DNA of 60,527 nt. Source: Pseudomonas sp. MWU13-2105 (GTDB taxonomy: Bacteria; Pseudomonadota; Gammaproteobacteria; Pseudomonadales; Pseudomonadaceae). Made by a program: the position numbers and the translations under genes. The notes below the pieces were generated by a model, which saw only the letters and a list, made by a program, of their open reading frames with translations, was not told the DNA's origin and searched no databases. This document shows, piece by piece, positions 24,627-33,829 of this stretch (positions within the stretch are counted from its first letter, which is position 1; every line of letters starts with the position of its first letter). The stretch lies in the NCBI RefSeq assembly GCF_023242315.1, contig NZ_JALLIY010000027.1, forward strand, positions 1 to 60,527, read 5' to 3'.

Positions 24627-26765
24627 TTAGCCCTGGACCACCAGCGCATCGACAGGTTCGATTGTATCGCCACGGATCACCGCGCCGAACTGTTGAATCA
24701 TCTGTTGGATGAGCGGATCGGCATGAATCGATGCCACTGCTTCGTCCTGGCGCTCATGGCGCCGACGGGAAGCCGCCTGGGCCGGGGTTTCCTGCTCGGG
24801 TTTGATCAACTCGATGGTCAGCGTCAGGGGACGCCCATGATACTGGTTCAAGGCGTCGTTGAGACGACGCTGCTGCGTGGCGTTGAACAAGGCGCTGTGG
24901 GCCGGGTCCAGGTGCAGCAGCCAGTCGTCCCCGCTGATCGCCATCAGGGTGCAGTTGGCCGCAATGCTGCCGGTCATGCCAGAGACGGGCAGTTTCGGGA
25001 ACAGCTCCAGCCACTCCAGCGCCAGACCGGTGGCCGGTGCCGCAGCCGGTTGCGGCTCTGGCTCCGGGACCGGGTCGGCGGCGTGCTCGCTGGCCAGCTC
25101 GTCGAGATAGCTGTAGGCCGAATCCATGTCCGGCTCGATATAGTCTTCATCCAGTGGCGGCTCGTCGTCCGGGTCCAGCCCCGGTGTCGCGGCATCGACC
25201 TGGGCAGGCGTCGGCTCGGGCAGGGTCGCGGCGACCCACTCCGGCGCATCCGGGACCACGCTGTCCGGAGTCGGCAACGGCATCGCGGCCAGCTCCGGCT
25301 GCTCGGCGACGGTTTCCAGCACCGGCGCGGCAGCGGGCTCCTGCACAACCTCTTCGGGTTCGACCGGATCATTCCACGGCAAATCCACGACCGCCGCCGG
25401 GGCAACCGGTTCGGCCGGCGGCTCAGCCTCGGCCGCCGCCACCGCTGGCGCGACTTCGACCTCGACCTCGACCGGGGCAACCACGGGCGCGACTGGCGCG
25501 ACCATCGGCGGCGCTACCCCCGCGGGGGCTGCCACTGGGGTTTCGACAACGGCTGCGACCACAGGCGCCACAGCGGCGGCTGGCGCGGCAATAGCTGCGC
25601 CAGCCACGCCCTGTGCGGAATCAACTGTGGCCTGGCTGATCCCCACTGGCTTTAGCGGCGGTCTCGGCGCCGCCGTGCTGTCGGCTGGGCGGAAAGCCAG
25701 CATACGCAGCAGGACCATCTCGAAACCGCCTCGCGGGTCCGGCGCCAACGGCAGGTCGCGGCGGCCGATCAAGCCCATCTGGTAATAAAACTGCACATCC
25801 TCGGCCGGTAGGGCCTGGGCCAGCGCCAACACGCGGTCGCGGTCACCATGGCCATTGTCGACCCCCTCCGGCAACGCCTGGGCAATCGCCACCCGGTGCA
25901 ACACATTGAGGATTTCCGACAACACGCCATTCCAGTCCGGGCCCTGCTCGGCCAGATGCCGCACCGCTTCGAGCAGCGCCTTGGCATCGCCGTCGATCAA
26001 CGCGTGCAGCACGTCGAAGACCTGGCCATGGTCGAGGGTACCGAGCATCGCCCGCACATCGGCGGCCATGACCTTGCCCTCACCAAAGGCTATCGCCTGG
26101 TCGGTCAGGCTCATGGCATCGCGCATCGAACCGTCGGCGGCCCGCCCGAGCAACCACAGGGCATCGTCTTCGAACGGCACGTTCTCGACCCCGAGCACAT
26201 GGGTCAGGTGCTCGACCACCCGCTCGGGAGTCATGTTCTTCAGGGAGAACTGCAGGCAGCGCGACAAGATCGTGGCCGGAAGCTTCTGCGGATCCGTGGT
26301 CGCCAGGATGAACTTGACGTAGGGTGGCGGCTCTTCCAGGGTTTTCAACAACGCGTTGAAGGAGTGGCTGGAGAGCATGTGCACTTCGTCGATCAGGTAG
26401 ACCTTGAAGCGACCGCGGCTGGGGGCATACTGCACATTGTCGAGCAGCTCGCGGGTGTCCTCGACCTTGGTCCGGCTCGCGGCGTCGATCTCGATCAGGT
26501 CGACGAAACGCCCCTCGTCGATCTCCCGGCAGACCGAGCAGGTCCCGCAAGGGGTCGAGGTAATGCCGGTCTCGCAGTTCAGGCACTTGGCGATGATCCG
26601 CGCGATGGTGGTCTTGCCGACCCCGCGGGTACCGGTGAACAGGTAGGCGTGATGCAACCGCTGGCTGTCCAGGGCATTGATCAGAGCCTTGAGCACATGG
26701 GTCTGGCCGACCATTTCGCGGAACGAGCGCGGACGCCATTTACGTGCAAGAACCTGATAACTCAT
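24627..26765 (-). CDS. dnaX: DNA polymerase III subunits tau/gamma
   Basis: Clamp-loader ATPase of the replicative polymerase. The 712-residue protein has the AAA+ domain at 1-230: MSYQVLARKWRPRSFREMVG, Walker A TGTRGVGKTT, a zinc-binding module (CLNCETG...PCGTCSVC), Walker B LIDEVHML, and sensor 1 ILATTDPQKLP. Domain III is at about 230-365. Residues about 370-590 are a low-complexity Ala/Pro/Val/Glu linker that is longer than in E. coli, followed by the C-terminal tau domain (LEWLELFPKLPVSGM...) that binds the polymerase core. I saw no obvious A-rich slippery heptamer followed by a strong hairpin, so frameshift production of gamma is not evident. Confidence 0.96.
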   Translation of the reverse strand: MSYQVLARKWRPRSFREMVGQTHVLKALINALDSQRLHHAYLFTGTRGVGKTTIARIIAKCLNCETGITSTPCGTCSVCREIDEGRFVDLIEIDAASRTKVEDTRELLDNVQYAPSRGRFKVYLIDEVHMLSSHSFNALLKTLEEPPPYVKFILATTDPQKLPATILSRCLQFSLKNMTPERVVEHLTHVLGVENVPFEDDALWLLGRAADGSMRDAMSLTDQAIAFGEGKVMAADVRAMLGTLDHGQVFDVLHALIDGDAKALLEAVRHLAEQGPDWNGVLSEILNVLHRVAIAQALPEGVDNGHGDRDRVLALAQALPAEDVQFYYQMGLIGRRDLPLAPDPRGGFEMVLLRMLAFRPADSTAAPRPPLKPVGISQATVDSAQGVAGAAIAAPAAAVAPVVAAVVETPVAAPAGVAPPMVAPVAPVVAPVEVEVEVAPAVAAAEAEPPAEPVAPAAVVDLPWNDPVEPEEVVQEPAAAPVLETVAEQPELAAMPLPTPDSVVPDAPEWVAATLPEPTPAQVDAATPGLDPDDEPPLDEDYIEPDMDSAYSYLDELASEHAADPVPEPEPQPAAAPATGLALEWLELFPKLPVSGMTGSIAANCTLMAISGDDWLLHLDPAHSALFNATQQRRLNDALNQYHGRPLTLTIELIKPEQETPAQAASRRRHERQDEAVASIHADPLIQQMIQQFGAVIRGDTIEPVDALVVQG

Positions 26766-26910
26766 CGATAACCATCGCGTCGGGGAAGCGGAAGACCGCT
26801 AATGCTAGCGGAGCAGGGGTAAAAATGCATCCGGCATGGGATGCTAATCTGGCTAAGCTGCACTTTGGGTAAAAATTGGCGGCCTGGTCGTACTCCCGCC
26901 GGAGAGTTTG

Positions 26911-27687
26911 ATGCGTGCAGTTTTTTACGCCCTGGCCTTGATGACCGCCCCGGCTTTCGCCGCGCCGGCGCCGTTGCGCTTCGCCGTGGCCGACAGTTGG
27001 AGCATGCCGATCATTGAGATCGAGCACGGACAACCGACCCAGGGCATTTTGTATGATCTGATGACCAGCCTGGCGCACCAGGTCGGCAGTCCGGCCGAAT
27101 TTCACGTTCTGGCCCGCACCCGGGTGCAAACGGCCATGGAGCGCGGCGAAATCGATGTGCGCTGCTACGCCGCGCAATCCTGGCTGCCCAACCAGTCCGG
27201 CGACTATATCTGGAGCATCCCCTTCCTCACCCAGCGCAACCTGCTGGTCAGCAAGACCAAACCGCCCGCGACACTGACGCTGAAAAATCTTGAACCACAA
27301 CGACTCGGCACCGTACTGGGCTATTCGTACCCGGCCCTGCGGGCGCAGTTCGAAAGTGCGCGGTTCATCCGCGACGATGCACGTAACGAGGAACAGGTCC
27401 TGCAAAAGCTCGAGGCCGGCCGCTATGCCTATGCCATCAGCAGCCAGTGGACGCTGGACTGGTTCAACCAGACCCGGATGCCGGATCAGCAGTTGCACGC
27501 GGTGCTGGTGGTGCAGGAAGAAGCGGTGGGTTGCTTCGTGCGCAATGACCCGGCCCTGCCGGTGCAACGTATCCTCAGGACCTTGCTGAGAATGAAAATG
27601 TCCGGGGAAATCGATCGGACCATCCACCTCTACACCGGACATGACAACCCGATCGGCGCTGTCGAGTCAGACCGCACTGCGCCATAA
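26911..27687 (+). CDS. Periplasmic solute-binding protein, family 3 type
   Basis: A 258-residue protein with a signal peptide (MRAVFYALALMTAPAFAAPA, cut after AFA). The fold resembles amino-acid-type binding proteins: LRFAVADSWSMPIIEIE, GILYDLMTSLAHQVG, RTRVQTAMERGEIDVRC, then FLTQRNLLVSKTK and RLGTVLGYSYPAL. No transporter genes accompany it, so it may be an orphan sensor-type binding protein, as in PAS/GGDEF signalling partners; its 3' end overlaps by 21 bp the convergent GGDEF-EAL gene. ATG at 26911 follows GGAGAG; it is divergent from dnaX. Ligand unknown. Confidence 0.82.
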   Translation: MRAVFYALALMTAPAFAAPAPLRFAVADSWSMPIIEIEHGQPTQGILYDLMTSLAHQVGSPAEFHVLARTRVQTAMERGEIDVRCYAAQSWLPNQSGDYIWSIPFLTQRNLLVSKTKPPATLTLKNLEPQRLGTVLGYSYPALRAQFESARFIRDDARNEEQVLQKLEAGRYAYAISSQWTLDWFNQTRMPDQQLHAVLVVQEEAVGCFVRNDPALPVQRILRTLLRMKMSGEIDRTIHLYTGHDNPIGAVESDRTAP

Positions 27688-29358
27688 CGCCGGCGGCTCG
27701 AACGCCTCGACCCAGGCCGGCACCTCATCCGCTGTCATCGGCCGGGCAATGAAGTAGCCCTGCGCCACGTCGCAGCCCAGGCTCATCAGCAAGCGACCGT
27801 GCTCGGCGGACTCCAGGCCCTCGGCGATCACTTCGCGGCCAAAGGCCCGGGCCAGGCCGATCACCGCCGTGGTCAGCGCCAGGTCATCCTGGTCATGGAG
27901 GATATCGCGCACGAACGATCGATCGATCTTGATCGTCTGGCTGGGCAAGCGCTTGAGGTAGCTCAGGGACGAGTAACCGGTGCCGAAGTCATCCAGGGAA
28001 AACCGCACCCCCAGCGCCTGGCAGTCTTGCAGGCACTGGCTGACCCGCTGGATGTTCTCGATGGCCACCGACTCGATGATCTCCAGGTCGAGCATATGCG
28101 GCGGCACCTCGGCATGGCGCACCAGCAAGGCGCGCAGGCGCTCGACAAAATCACCGCGCTGGAAATGCCGGGCGGCGATATTGAGGCTGACCGGCCACTC
28201 GTAGCCAGCCCGGCGCCAGGCCTGCATCTGCGCCATGACCCGGTCGATGACCCATTCGCCGATATCGATGATTACATCGGTCTGCGCCACCAACGGCAAA
28301 AATGCCTGGGGCTGGAGCAGGCCATCGCAGGGATGCTGCCAGCGCATCAGCGCCTCGAACCCGACCACACCACCGGTACGCATATTGACCTTGGGTTGAT
28401 AGAACAGGCGGAACTCGCCATTGGCCAGGGCCTGGCGCATCAACGCCACGGTCTGGTGGGTGGCCTTGACCTCCTGGTCCAGCGACACATCGAACAAATG
28501 GAAGCGATTGCGCCCGCCCTGCTTGGCCAGGTACATCGCCTGGTCGGCATGGCGCAACAGGGTATCGGCGTCTTCGTCGTCGGCGGGAAACAGCGTCACG
28601 CCAATGCTGGCATCCACATGAATGGCCTGGCCGAGGATCGAATAGGGAGCGGAAATCGCCGCGAGCACCCGTTGCAGCGCCGCGTGCAGTTCATCGACGT
28701 CGCGCACATAACGCAGGATCAGCACGAACTCGTCGCCAGCCAGCCGGGCCACCACATCCTCGCCGCGCATGATACCGCGCAGGCGCGCCGCCACTTCCAC
28801 CAGCAACGAATCGCCGCTCGCGTGCCCGTAACTATCGTTGACCGCCTTGAAGCCGTCCAGATCGAGCATGCACACCGCCAGCGGAATCTCTTCGCGCCGG
28901 GAAAAGTCCAGGGCCTGGTTCAACAGGTCCGAGAGGAACGCCCGATTGGGCAGGCCGGTCAGCACATCGTGCCCTACCCGCCATTGCAGGGTATGCAACA
29001 GGCGCAGTTTTTCGCTGACGTCGAAGCGGATCGAGACATATTTGCGCACCCTTCCGGTGGCCTCGTCCAACAACGGCACCATGGTGCTGTCGACCCAGTA
29101 CAGCGAACCGTCCTTGGCACGGTTGCAGACTTCGCCTTTCCAGACCCGGCCCAGGGCAATGGTGCGCCACATGTCGACAAAGAACTCGGACGGATGGTAG
29201 CCGGAATTCAGGATCCGGTGATTCTGCCCCAGCAGTTCCTCGCGGCTATAGCCGGAAATCGCGCAAAAAGGATCGTTGACGTAGGTAATCCGTCCGCTCA
29301 GGTCGGTCTCGGAGAAAATGGCGGCGACGTCCACGACCCTGCGATACGTCTCATCCAT
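27667..29358 (-). CDS. PAS-GGDEF-EAL cyclic-di-GMP protein
   Basis: A 563-residue cytoplasmic protein with no membrane helix. An N-terminal PAS domain (AIFSETDLSGRITYVNDPFC, then GYSREELLGQNHRIL; about 10-125), a GGDEF domain (about 130-295; DVLTGLPNR, and AGDEF in place of GGDEF) and an EAL domain (about 305-555). The EAL domain keeps its phosphodiesterase motifs: GFEALMRW, LEIIES, DDFGTGYSSL, KIDRSFV and EGLES. The GGDEF change Gly-to-Ala at the first position can still be active in some proteins, so net direction of activity is uncertain; phosphodiesterase activity is the safer guess. PAS suggests redox, flavin or small-molecule sensing. Confidence 0.93.
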   Translation of the reverse strand: MDETYRRVVDVAAIFSETDLSGRITYVNDPFCAISGYSREELLGQNHRILNSGYHPSEFFVDMWRTIALGRVWKGEVCNRAKDGSLYWVDSTMVPLLDEATGRVRKYVSIRFDVSEKLRLLHTLQWRVGHDVLTGLPNRAFLSDLLNQALDFSRREEIPLAVCMLDLDGFKAVNDSYGHASGDSLLVEVAARLRGIMRGEDVVARLAGDEFVLILRYVRDVDELHAALQRVLAAISAPYSILGQAIHVDASIGVTLFPADDEDADTLLRHADQAMYLAKQGGRNRFHLFDVSLDQEVKATHQTVALMRQALANGEFRLFYQPKVNMRTGGVVGFEALMRWQHPCDGLLQPQAFLPLVAQTDVIIDIGEWVIDRVMAQMQAWRRAGYEWPVSLNIAARHFQRGDFVERLRALLVRHAEVPPHMLDLEIIESVAIENIQRVSQCLQDCQALGVRFSLDDFGTGYSSLSYLKRLPSQTIKIDRSFVRDILHDQDDLALTTAVIGLARAFGREVIAEGLESAEHGRLLMSLGCDVAQGYFIARPMTADEVPAWVEAFEPPALWRSAV

Positions 29359-29731
29359 GAGTCAACTCACCTGGGCAGCTAGAGGTTGTCCCGAATTCGT
29401 AGCACAACCGCGCCTGGCGGCGTTGCCTGGCCGTACTTCGACGAAGATCAACTAGGATTGATGAAGGCCATCATCAGCAGGGACAGGTATTCGTGAGCGT
29501 CCCGAGACCATGCGTTGCCCAGGGCTTGTGACCGTCATGGCATAGGCACCAAAGAAATGCGCGGATTTCCCGTCTCACCAATAATTCAACGGAAACTGGG
29601 TCACCAAATACCTGTCCTAAATGCTGATTCTACGAATTACATCACATTATTCAACAGAAGGTGATGATCCATGGCGTTGTCTAATGTAAAGATTTATCGT
29701 TAAGTTCTTGATTCTAAATGGGAATTGAGCG
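29359..29731. other. Divergent intergenic region, no gene
   Basis: 373 bp between the GGDEF-EAL and XRE-regulator starts, noticeably AT-rich from 29580 onward. It must hold both promoters. No RNA gene, strong hairpin or repeat could be recognised. Confidence 0.6.
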
Positions 29732-30046
29732 ATGAAAATTTCAAGTTTGGGTTCAGCCATCAGGCGCTATCGCAAGGTAGCGGGGCTAACTCAGGCTGAA
29801 CTCGGAGAGAAAACCGGTTTTGACCCCAAAACCATCAGCCGCTTCGAAACCGGCAGTTACACACCCAGCGTCGAGGCCTTGTTCCTGTTTTCAGACGTAC
29901 TGGGCGTGAAGCTCAAAGCCTTTTTCACGGATCTGGGTGACGAAGACGAGCAGCGTGCCTATCTGTTCGGCGTCATTCACAACGCTCCCCCGAAGGACCT
30001 GGGAAAGCTGATCGCGGCGGTCGATCTAGCCTTGTCCAAGCCTTAG
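29732..30046 (+). CDS. Small XRE-family helix-turn-helix regulator
   Basis: A 104-residue protein. Residues 5-60 form a Cro/CI-type HTH: LGSAIRRYRKVAGLTQAELG, KTGFDPKTISRFETG and SVEALFLFSDVLGVKL. The C-terminal tail (about 65-104) is short and helical, with no peptidase or toxin domain. It is a stand-alone regulator; the following DUF2167 gene begins 191 bp later and there is no toxin partner adjacent. Start ATG at 29732. Target unknown. Confidence 0.9.
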   Translation: MKISSLGSAIRRYRKVAGLTQAELGEKTGFDPKTISRFETGSYTPSVEALFLFSDVLGVKLKAFFTDLGDEDEQRAYLFGVIHNAPPKDLGKLIAAVDLALSKP

Positions 30047-30237
30047 TCTCACGCCTGCCGCTGACCAGCAAACGCTCGCCAGATAGCTACACACTGCGCA
30101 GCCCGCCCCCCCCGCTCCCGCGGGGCTCGGCGGATGAGGGAGAGGCCGTCTGAAACCCGGCCAGGCCCAAGTTTGGCAATACAAAGTCACTTCCGTTATC
30201 CTGCCGGCAAAATTATTTCCAAATGTAAGGGATTACA

Positions 30238-31140
30238 ATGAAACTTCATCTGCGCCAGCTTCTGGCCGCGCTGGCGTTCAGCCTCACATTGCCTGCCCTG
30301 GCCGCCACCTCCCCCGCTCCGGCGCCGACTGCCAGCCCCCAACCGCACCAGACCAGCGAACAATGGTTGGCCACCCTCAAGCAGCAACACGGCAATATCA
30401 CCCTGCCCAGCGGCATTGCCACGCTGCAACTCAATGACGATTTCTACTACCTGTCACCGGCCGACACCGAGCGCCTGCTGACCGAGGGCTGGGGCAACCC
30501 GCCCGGTCACAAGACCTTGGGCATGATCATTCCCAAGGCGGTCAGCCCGCTGGCGGACAATGGCTGGGGCGTGATCGTCAGCTACAAGAACGACGGGCAC
30601 ATTTCCGACGATGACGCGACCAGGATCGACTACACCGACCTGCTCAAGCAGATGCAGGCCGATGACGAAGAAAACAACAAGGAGCGGCACAAGCAGGGTT
30701 ATGCCGGCCTGTCGCTGCTGGGTTGGGCCGAGCCGCCGAGCTACGACCAGGGCAGCCACAAGATGTACTGGGCCCGCGAATTGAAGGCCGACGATGCGCA
30801 ACAGACCACCCTGAACTACAGCATCCGCGTGCTGGGTCGCGAGGGTGTTCTGGAACTCAATGCCGTGGCGGCGATGGCCGATTTGCAAACCATCAAAGAG
30901 GAAACACCGAAGATCCTTGCGTTCACCAACTTCACCGACGGCAACCGTTATGCCGACTACGACTCGAAGACCGACAAGCTCGCGCCTTATGGGTTGGCGG
31001 CGTTGGTGGCGGGCGGTCTTGCCGCCAAGGCCGGCTTGTTCGCCAAGATCGGCGTGATGCTGCTGGCGCTGAAGAAATTTATCGTGGTGGGACTGGTGGT
31101 GGTTGCCGGGTTCTTCCGCAAGTTATTCAAACGCCAGTGA
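30238..31140 (+). CDS. DUF2167-family membrane protein
   Basis: A 300-residue envelope protein with a signal peptide (MKLHLRQLLAALAFSLTLPALA) and, after a Pro/Ala spacer, the DUF2167 signature: GIATLQLNDDFYYLSPADTE, LLTEGWGNPPG, TLGMIIPK, GWGVIVSYKNDGHISDDDA and GLSLLGWAEPPSYDQGSHKM. Near the C terminus a hydrophobic hairpin (GLAALVAGGLAAKAGLFAKI, then MLLALKKFIVVGLVVVAGF) anchors it in the inner membrane, ending in a basic tail (RKLFKRQ). Family function is unknown. ATG at 30238 with AAGGGA upstream. No operon partner. Confidence 0.88.
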   Translation: MKLHLRQLLAALAFSLTLPALAATSPAPAPTASPQPHQTSEQWLATLKQQHGNITLPSGIATLQLNDDFYYLSPADTERLLTEGWGNPPGHKTLGMIIPKAVSPLADNGWGVIVSYKNDGHISDDDATRIDYTDLLKQMQADDEENNKERHKQGYAGLSLLGWAEPPSYDQGSHKMYWARELKADDAQQTTLNYSIRVLGREGVLELNAVAAMADLQTIKEETPKILAFTNFTDGNRYADYDSKTDKLAPYGLAALVAGGLAAKAGLFAKIGVMLLALKKFIVVGLVVVAGFFRKLFKRQ

Positions 31141-31356
31141 CACACCACACCTGGTAGGCCTTGCCAGCGATAAACCTCAACGAAAACGCGGAGCGCCTGG
31201 CACACCAGGCTGCTCCGACGACCATCGAGCCTCAGCCGGCCGCTCCCGCAAAAATCACCCTGAGCGTTTCGGCACAATGGTCGAGCGCAGCGGCACAATG
31301 GCTACTTCCCGCCCTCAATAGACTCGTCTCTCCTCTCCCACCAAGACGAGACCAGC

Positions 31357-31908
31357 ATGAAAACCCGATTCCTCTTCACCGTCCTTACCCTCGGCCTGAG
31401 CCTCACCGCCCATGCTGCCGACTTCACCCTCAGCAGTCGCGACATCGCCAACGGCAAGCCGTTGAGCAGCCGCGAAGTGTTCCAGGGCTTCGGTTGCGAA
31501 GGCGGCAACACCTCGCCTGAACTTTCCTGGCAAAACGCTCCGGCCGGCACCAAAAGCTTTGCCATCACCGTCTACGATCCTGATGCTCCGACCGGCAGCG
31601 GCTGGTGGCACTGGACCGTCGTCAATCTGCCAATTTCCACCCACGAATTGCCTTCCGGCGCAGGCAACCCCACTGCCAGCCAACTGCCCGCAGGTGCCGT
31701 CCAGGGCCGCACCGACTATGGTCAATCAGGCTTCGGCGGCGCTTGCCCGCCGGCCGGCGATAAACCGCATCGCTATCAATTCACCGTCTGGGCCTTGAAG
31801 GTCGATAAACTGCCGGTCAATGAACAATCCAGCGGTGCCATGGTAGGTTACATGCTCAACGCCAACGCACTGGGCAAAGCCACCCTCACCGCCCCCTACG
31901 GACGCTAG
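31357..31908 (+). CDS. YbhB/YbcL-type PEBP-family protein, exported
   Basis: A 183-residue member of the phosphatidylethanolamine-binding/Raf-kinase-inhibitor-like fold, with a signal peptide (MKTRFLFTVLTLGLSLTAHA). Motifs: FGCEGGNTSPELSWQNAP, SFAITVYDPDAPTGSGWWHW (the D-P-D-A-P ligand loop), GRTDYGQSGFGGACPP and HRYQFTVWAL. Role in bacteria is unclear. The AraC-family gene starts 5 nt after its stop codon, so the two form one transcription unit and the regulator may respond to or control it. Confidence 0.92.
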   Translation: MKTRFLFTVLTLGLSLTAHAADFTLSSRDIANGKPLSSREVFQGFGCEGGNTSPELSWQNAPAGTKSFAITVYDPDAPTGSGWWHWTVVNLPISTHELPSGAGNPTASQLPAGAVQGRTDYGQSGFGGACPPAGDKPHRYQFTVWALKVDKLPVNEQSSGAMVGYMLNANALGKATLTAPYGR

Positions 31909-31913
31909 AAACC

Positions 31914-32735
31914 ATGAACGCCCCCGCCGGCATCCAGCATCGCCAGAGCCGCATCGGCGCCAGTGTCATACAGGCGCGCCAACCCCACGCCTTGCAACGG
32001 GTGCCGATTTTCGTCACCACCCTGTGCCGTGTCCGCCAGGGCGAAAAGCTGATGGGCTGGGATGATCGGCAAATGCGCGTGGGTTCGCGGCATCTGATCC
32101 TGATGCCGGCGGGGTGCGAAGTGGGGATCAGCAACTATCCCGGGGCACAGGGTTACTACATCGCCGATGCGGTGACCTTTCCCACCGAGTTGTTGCGCGC
32201 CTTCAGCGTTCGTTACAGCCAGCAGATCACCCCGCACCCCGGGCGAACGGCGACGCAGGAACTCTGTGTACCGCTGGATCGGCATACGACCCAGGCCTGG
32301 GAAAACCTGCTGGACTGCATCAACGCCGACTCGCCGGATGCCTTGCGCACGCATTATGCGGAAGCGGTGTTGTTGGCGTTGGCCCTGGGCGGTTGGGCCG
32401 GGCCGGTACTACTGGACCGCCGAGATCCGCTGTGCGAGCGCGTGCAGCAGATTGTCATGAGCGATCCGGCACGGGACTGGACCGTTGCCAGTGTTGCCGA
32501 GCGCCTGAACCTCGGAGCTTCGACATTGCGACGGCAGTTGGCGAACGAGGACGATAGCTTCAGCAATATCCTGGAGAACGTCAGGCTGGGGATGGCGTTG
32601 CAGTGGTTGCAGGTCACTCCGCGGCCCATCGGGGAAATTGCTGCGGCCAGTGGTTATGCTTCGGCTTCACGGTTTGCCGTGCGGTTTCGCAAGCATTATG
32701 GGTTGTCGCCGCGGGAGTTGCGGGCGGTACTTTAG
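31914..32735 (+). CDS. AraC-family transcriptional regulator
   Basis: A 273-residue regulator. The N-terminal half is a cupin-like ligand domain (VPIFVTTLCRVRQGEKLMGW, RHLILMPAGCEVGISNYPG); the C-terminal half (about 170-273) has the two AraC helix-turn-helices: TVASVAERLNLGASTLRRQL and PIGEIAAASGYASASRFAVR, closing with FRKHYGLSPRELR. It is separated by only 5 nt from the upstream PEBP gene, which indicates co-transcription. Not recognised as a specific named regulator. Confidence 0.92.
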   Translation: MNAPAGIQHRQSRIGASVIQARQPHALQRVPIFVTTLCRVRQGEKLMGWDDRQMRVGSRHLILMPAGCEVGISNYPGAQGYYIADAVTFPTELLRAFSVRYSQQITPHPGRTATQELCVPLDRHTTQAWENLLDCINADSPDALRTHYAEAVLLALALGGWAGPVLLDRRDPLCERVQQIVMSDPARDWTVASVAERLNLGASTLRRQLANEDDSFSNILENVRLGMALQWLQVTPRPIGEIAAASGYASASRFAVRFRKHYGLSPRELRAVL

Positions 32736-32934
32736 GAACATCCGGTTATTCAAGCGTGGCGCAACACACTTAAACATTTTCGCATTCAGCTCTTGAACGC
32801 GGAAACATCTCATCATGCTTGATCACTTGCCCGCCCTCTACTCCATAAATACCATTCTCTCCATTCACAAAATACTACACACCCACTGGCGTTCTTCTTA
32901 ATGCCGGGTATTTGTGCAATAACTGGAGATCATT

Positions 32935-33576
32935 ATGAACGGCCACAACCTGACTTTTAGGAACAATCCGATATGGTATGTCGCTCAGCGAGCGATAAAC
33001 AATGTGTCGTGGTTTATGAAGGGCCAAGCGAACAGCACGAACCAACAGCGAAACAGGGTGCTCAATACCGTCAAATCAGGCGCCTTCGACCTACTGGGTG
33101 ACGGGCAAGCGAAAGAAGTCATACTGGCACCCACCGGCAACCCTACGCATACCGATCCCTTGGTCACTGCCTACTGGTGCCCCTTCATTCAAGGTAATGT
33201 ATTGCCCGGCTTTGTCGATATACCACGGCATAATCCACAGCATAATTTTGTATTCACTGCCGCCATGAACGGGTGCGCGCTGGTCACAACAACCTCTCCG
33301 GCCGGCAGCAACATGCTCAGGATTTATCATCACCAACATCCAGACAGCGCAACTATCAATCAACTGATCCTGGCCCAGGGACAATCCATTCTTTCCTGCA
33401 TTGACGCCAGTGACTATTGCCGTAGCGACCAGAAATATCCTGCGCCCAACGCGTTCAATTTTCTGTTCTACAAAGAAGGCAAATGGAAATATGTCGTGCA
33501 ACCGCAAACTTTTAATATGCTGACCCATGAGGTGGCGCTGAATCCGGCCATGCAACCGAAGGTCGTGGATGTCTGA
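32935..33576 (+). CDS. Unrecognised protein, possible CNF/BLF1-like deamidase toxin
   Basis: A 213-residue protein with no signal peptide or membrane helix. The striking part is residues 104-133: a beta-type stretch NFVFTAAMNGCALVTTTSP ending in the NGC motif with Cys114, then RIYHHQH with His132/His133. A Cys in an S/N-G-C turn followed 15-20 residues later by His on the next strand is the catalytic layout of CNF1 (Cys866/His881) and BLF1-type glutamine deamidases. The rest is not recognised. Base composition is lower in GC than its neighbours, consistent with transfer. It stands alone, 5' of ffs, with no immunity gene seen. Function is inference from motif only. Confidence 0.55.
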   Translation: MNGHNLTFRNNPIWYVAQRAINNVSWFMKGQANSTNQQRNRVLNTVKSGAFDLLGDGQAKEVILAPTGNPTHTDPLVTAYWCPFIQGNVLPGFVDIPRHNPQHNFVFTAAMNGCALVTTTSPAGSNMLRIYHHQHPDSATINQLILAQGQSILSCIDASDYCRSDQKYPAPNAFNFLFYKEGKWKYVVQPQTFNMLTHEVALNPAMQPKVVDV

Positions 33577-33829
33577 TATAGCATTTTTCTCCCCACCCTT
33601 ACCCCCCTGGACATCTCTGATATCACACGAGAGTCGTCAAACGAAGGTAACAGCCTTATAGAACATCCGGCCAGGTTCCGTGTGGCGTCCGGATTTGTGG
33701 CACGAGCCAGGGTGCCAAGGCTTCGGATCGAATCTTGAATTTCGGACGTGGAAAATCGAAGCGCCGATCTTGATCTGGCACTTTGACTGATATTCAGGGG
33801 GATAAGCTTTGATGGTGGGCGTTATGGAG

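Noticed and set aside
25020..25640. Low-complexity Ala/Pro/Val/Glu stretch as a possible repeat or CRISPR-like array
   Set aside because: It is the in-frame linker of dnaX with irregular, imperfect codons and no repeat-spacer structure.
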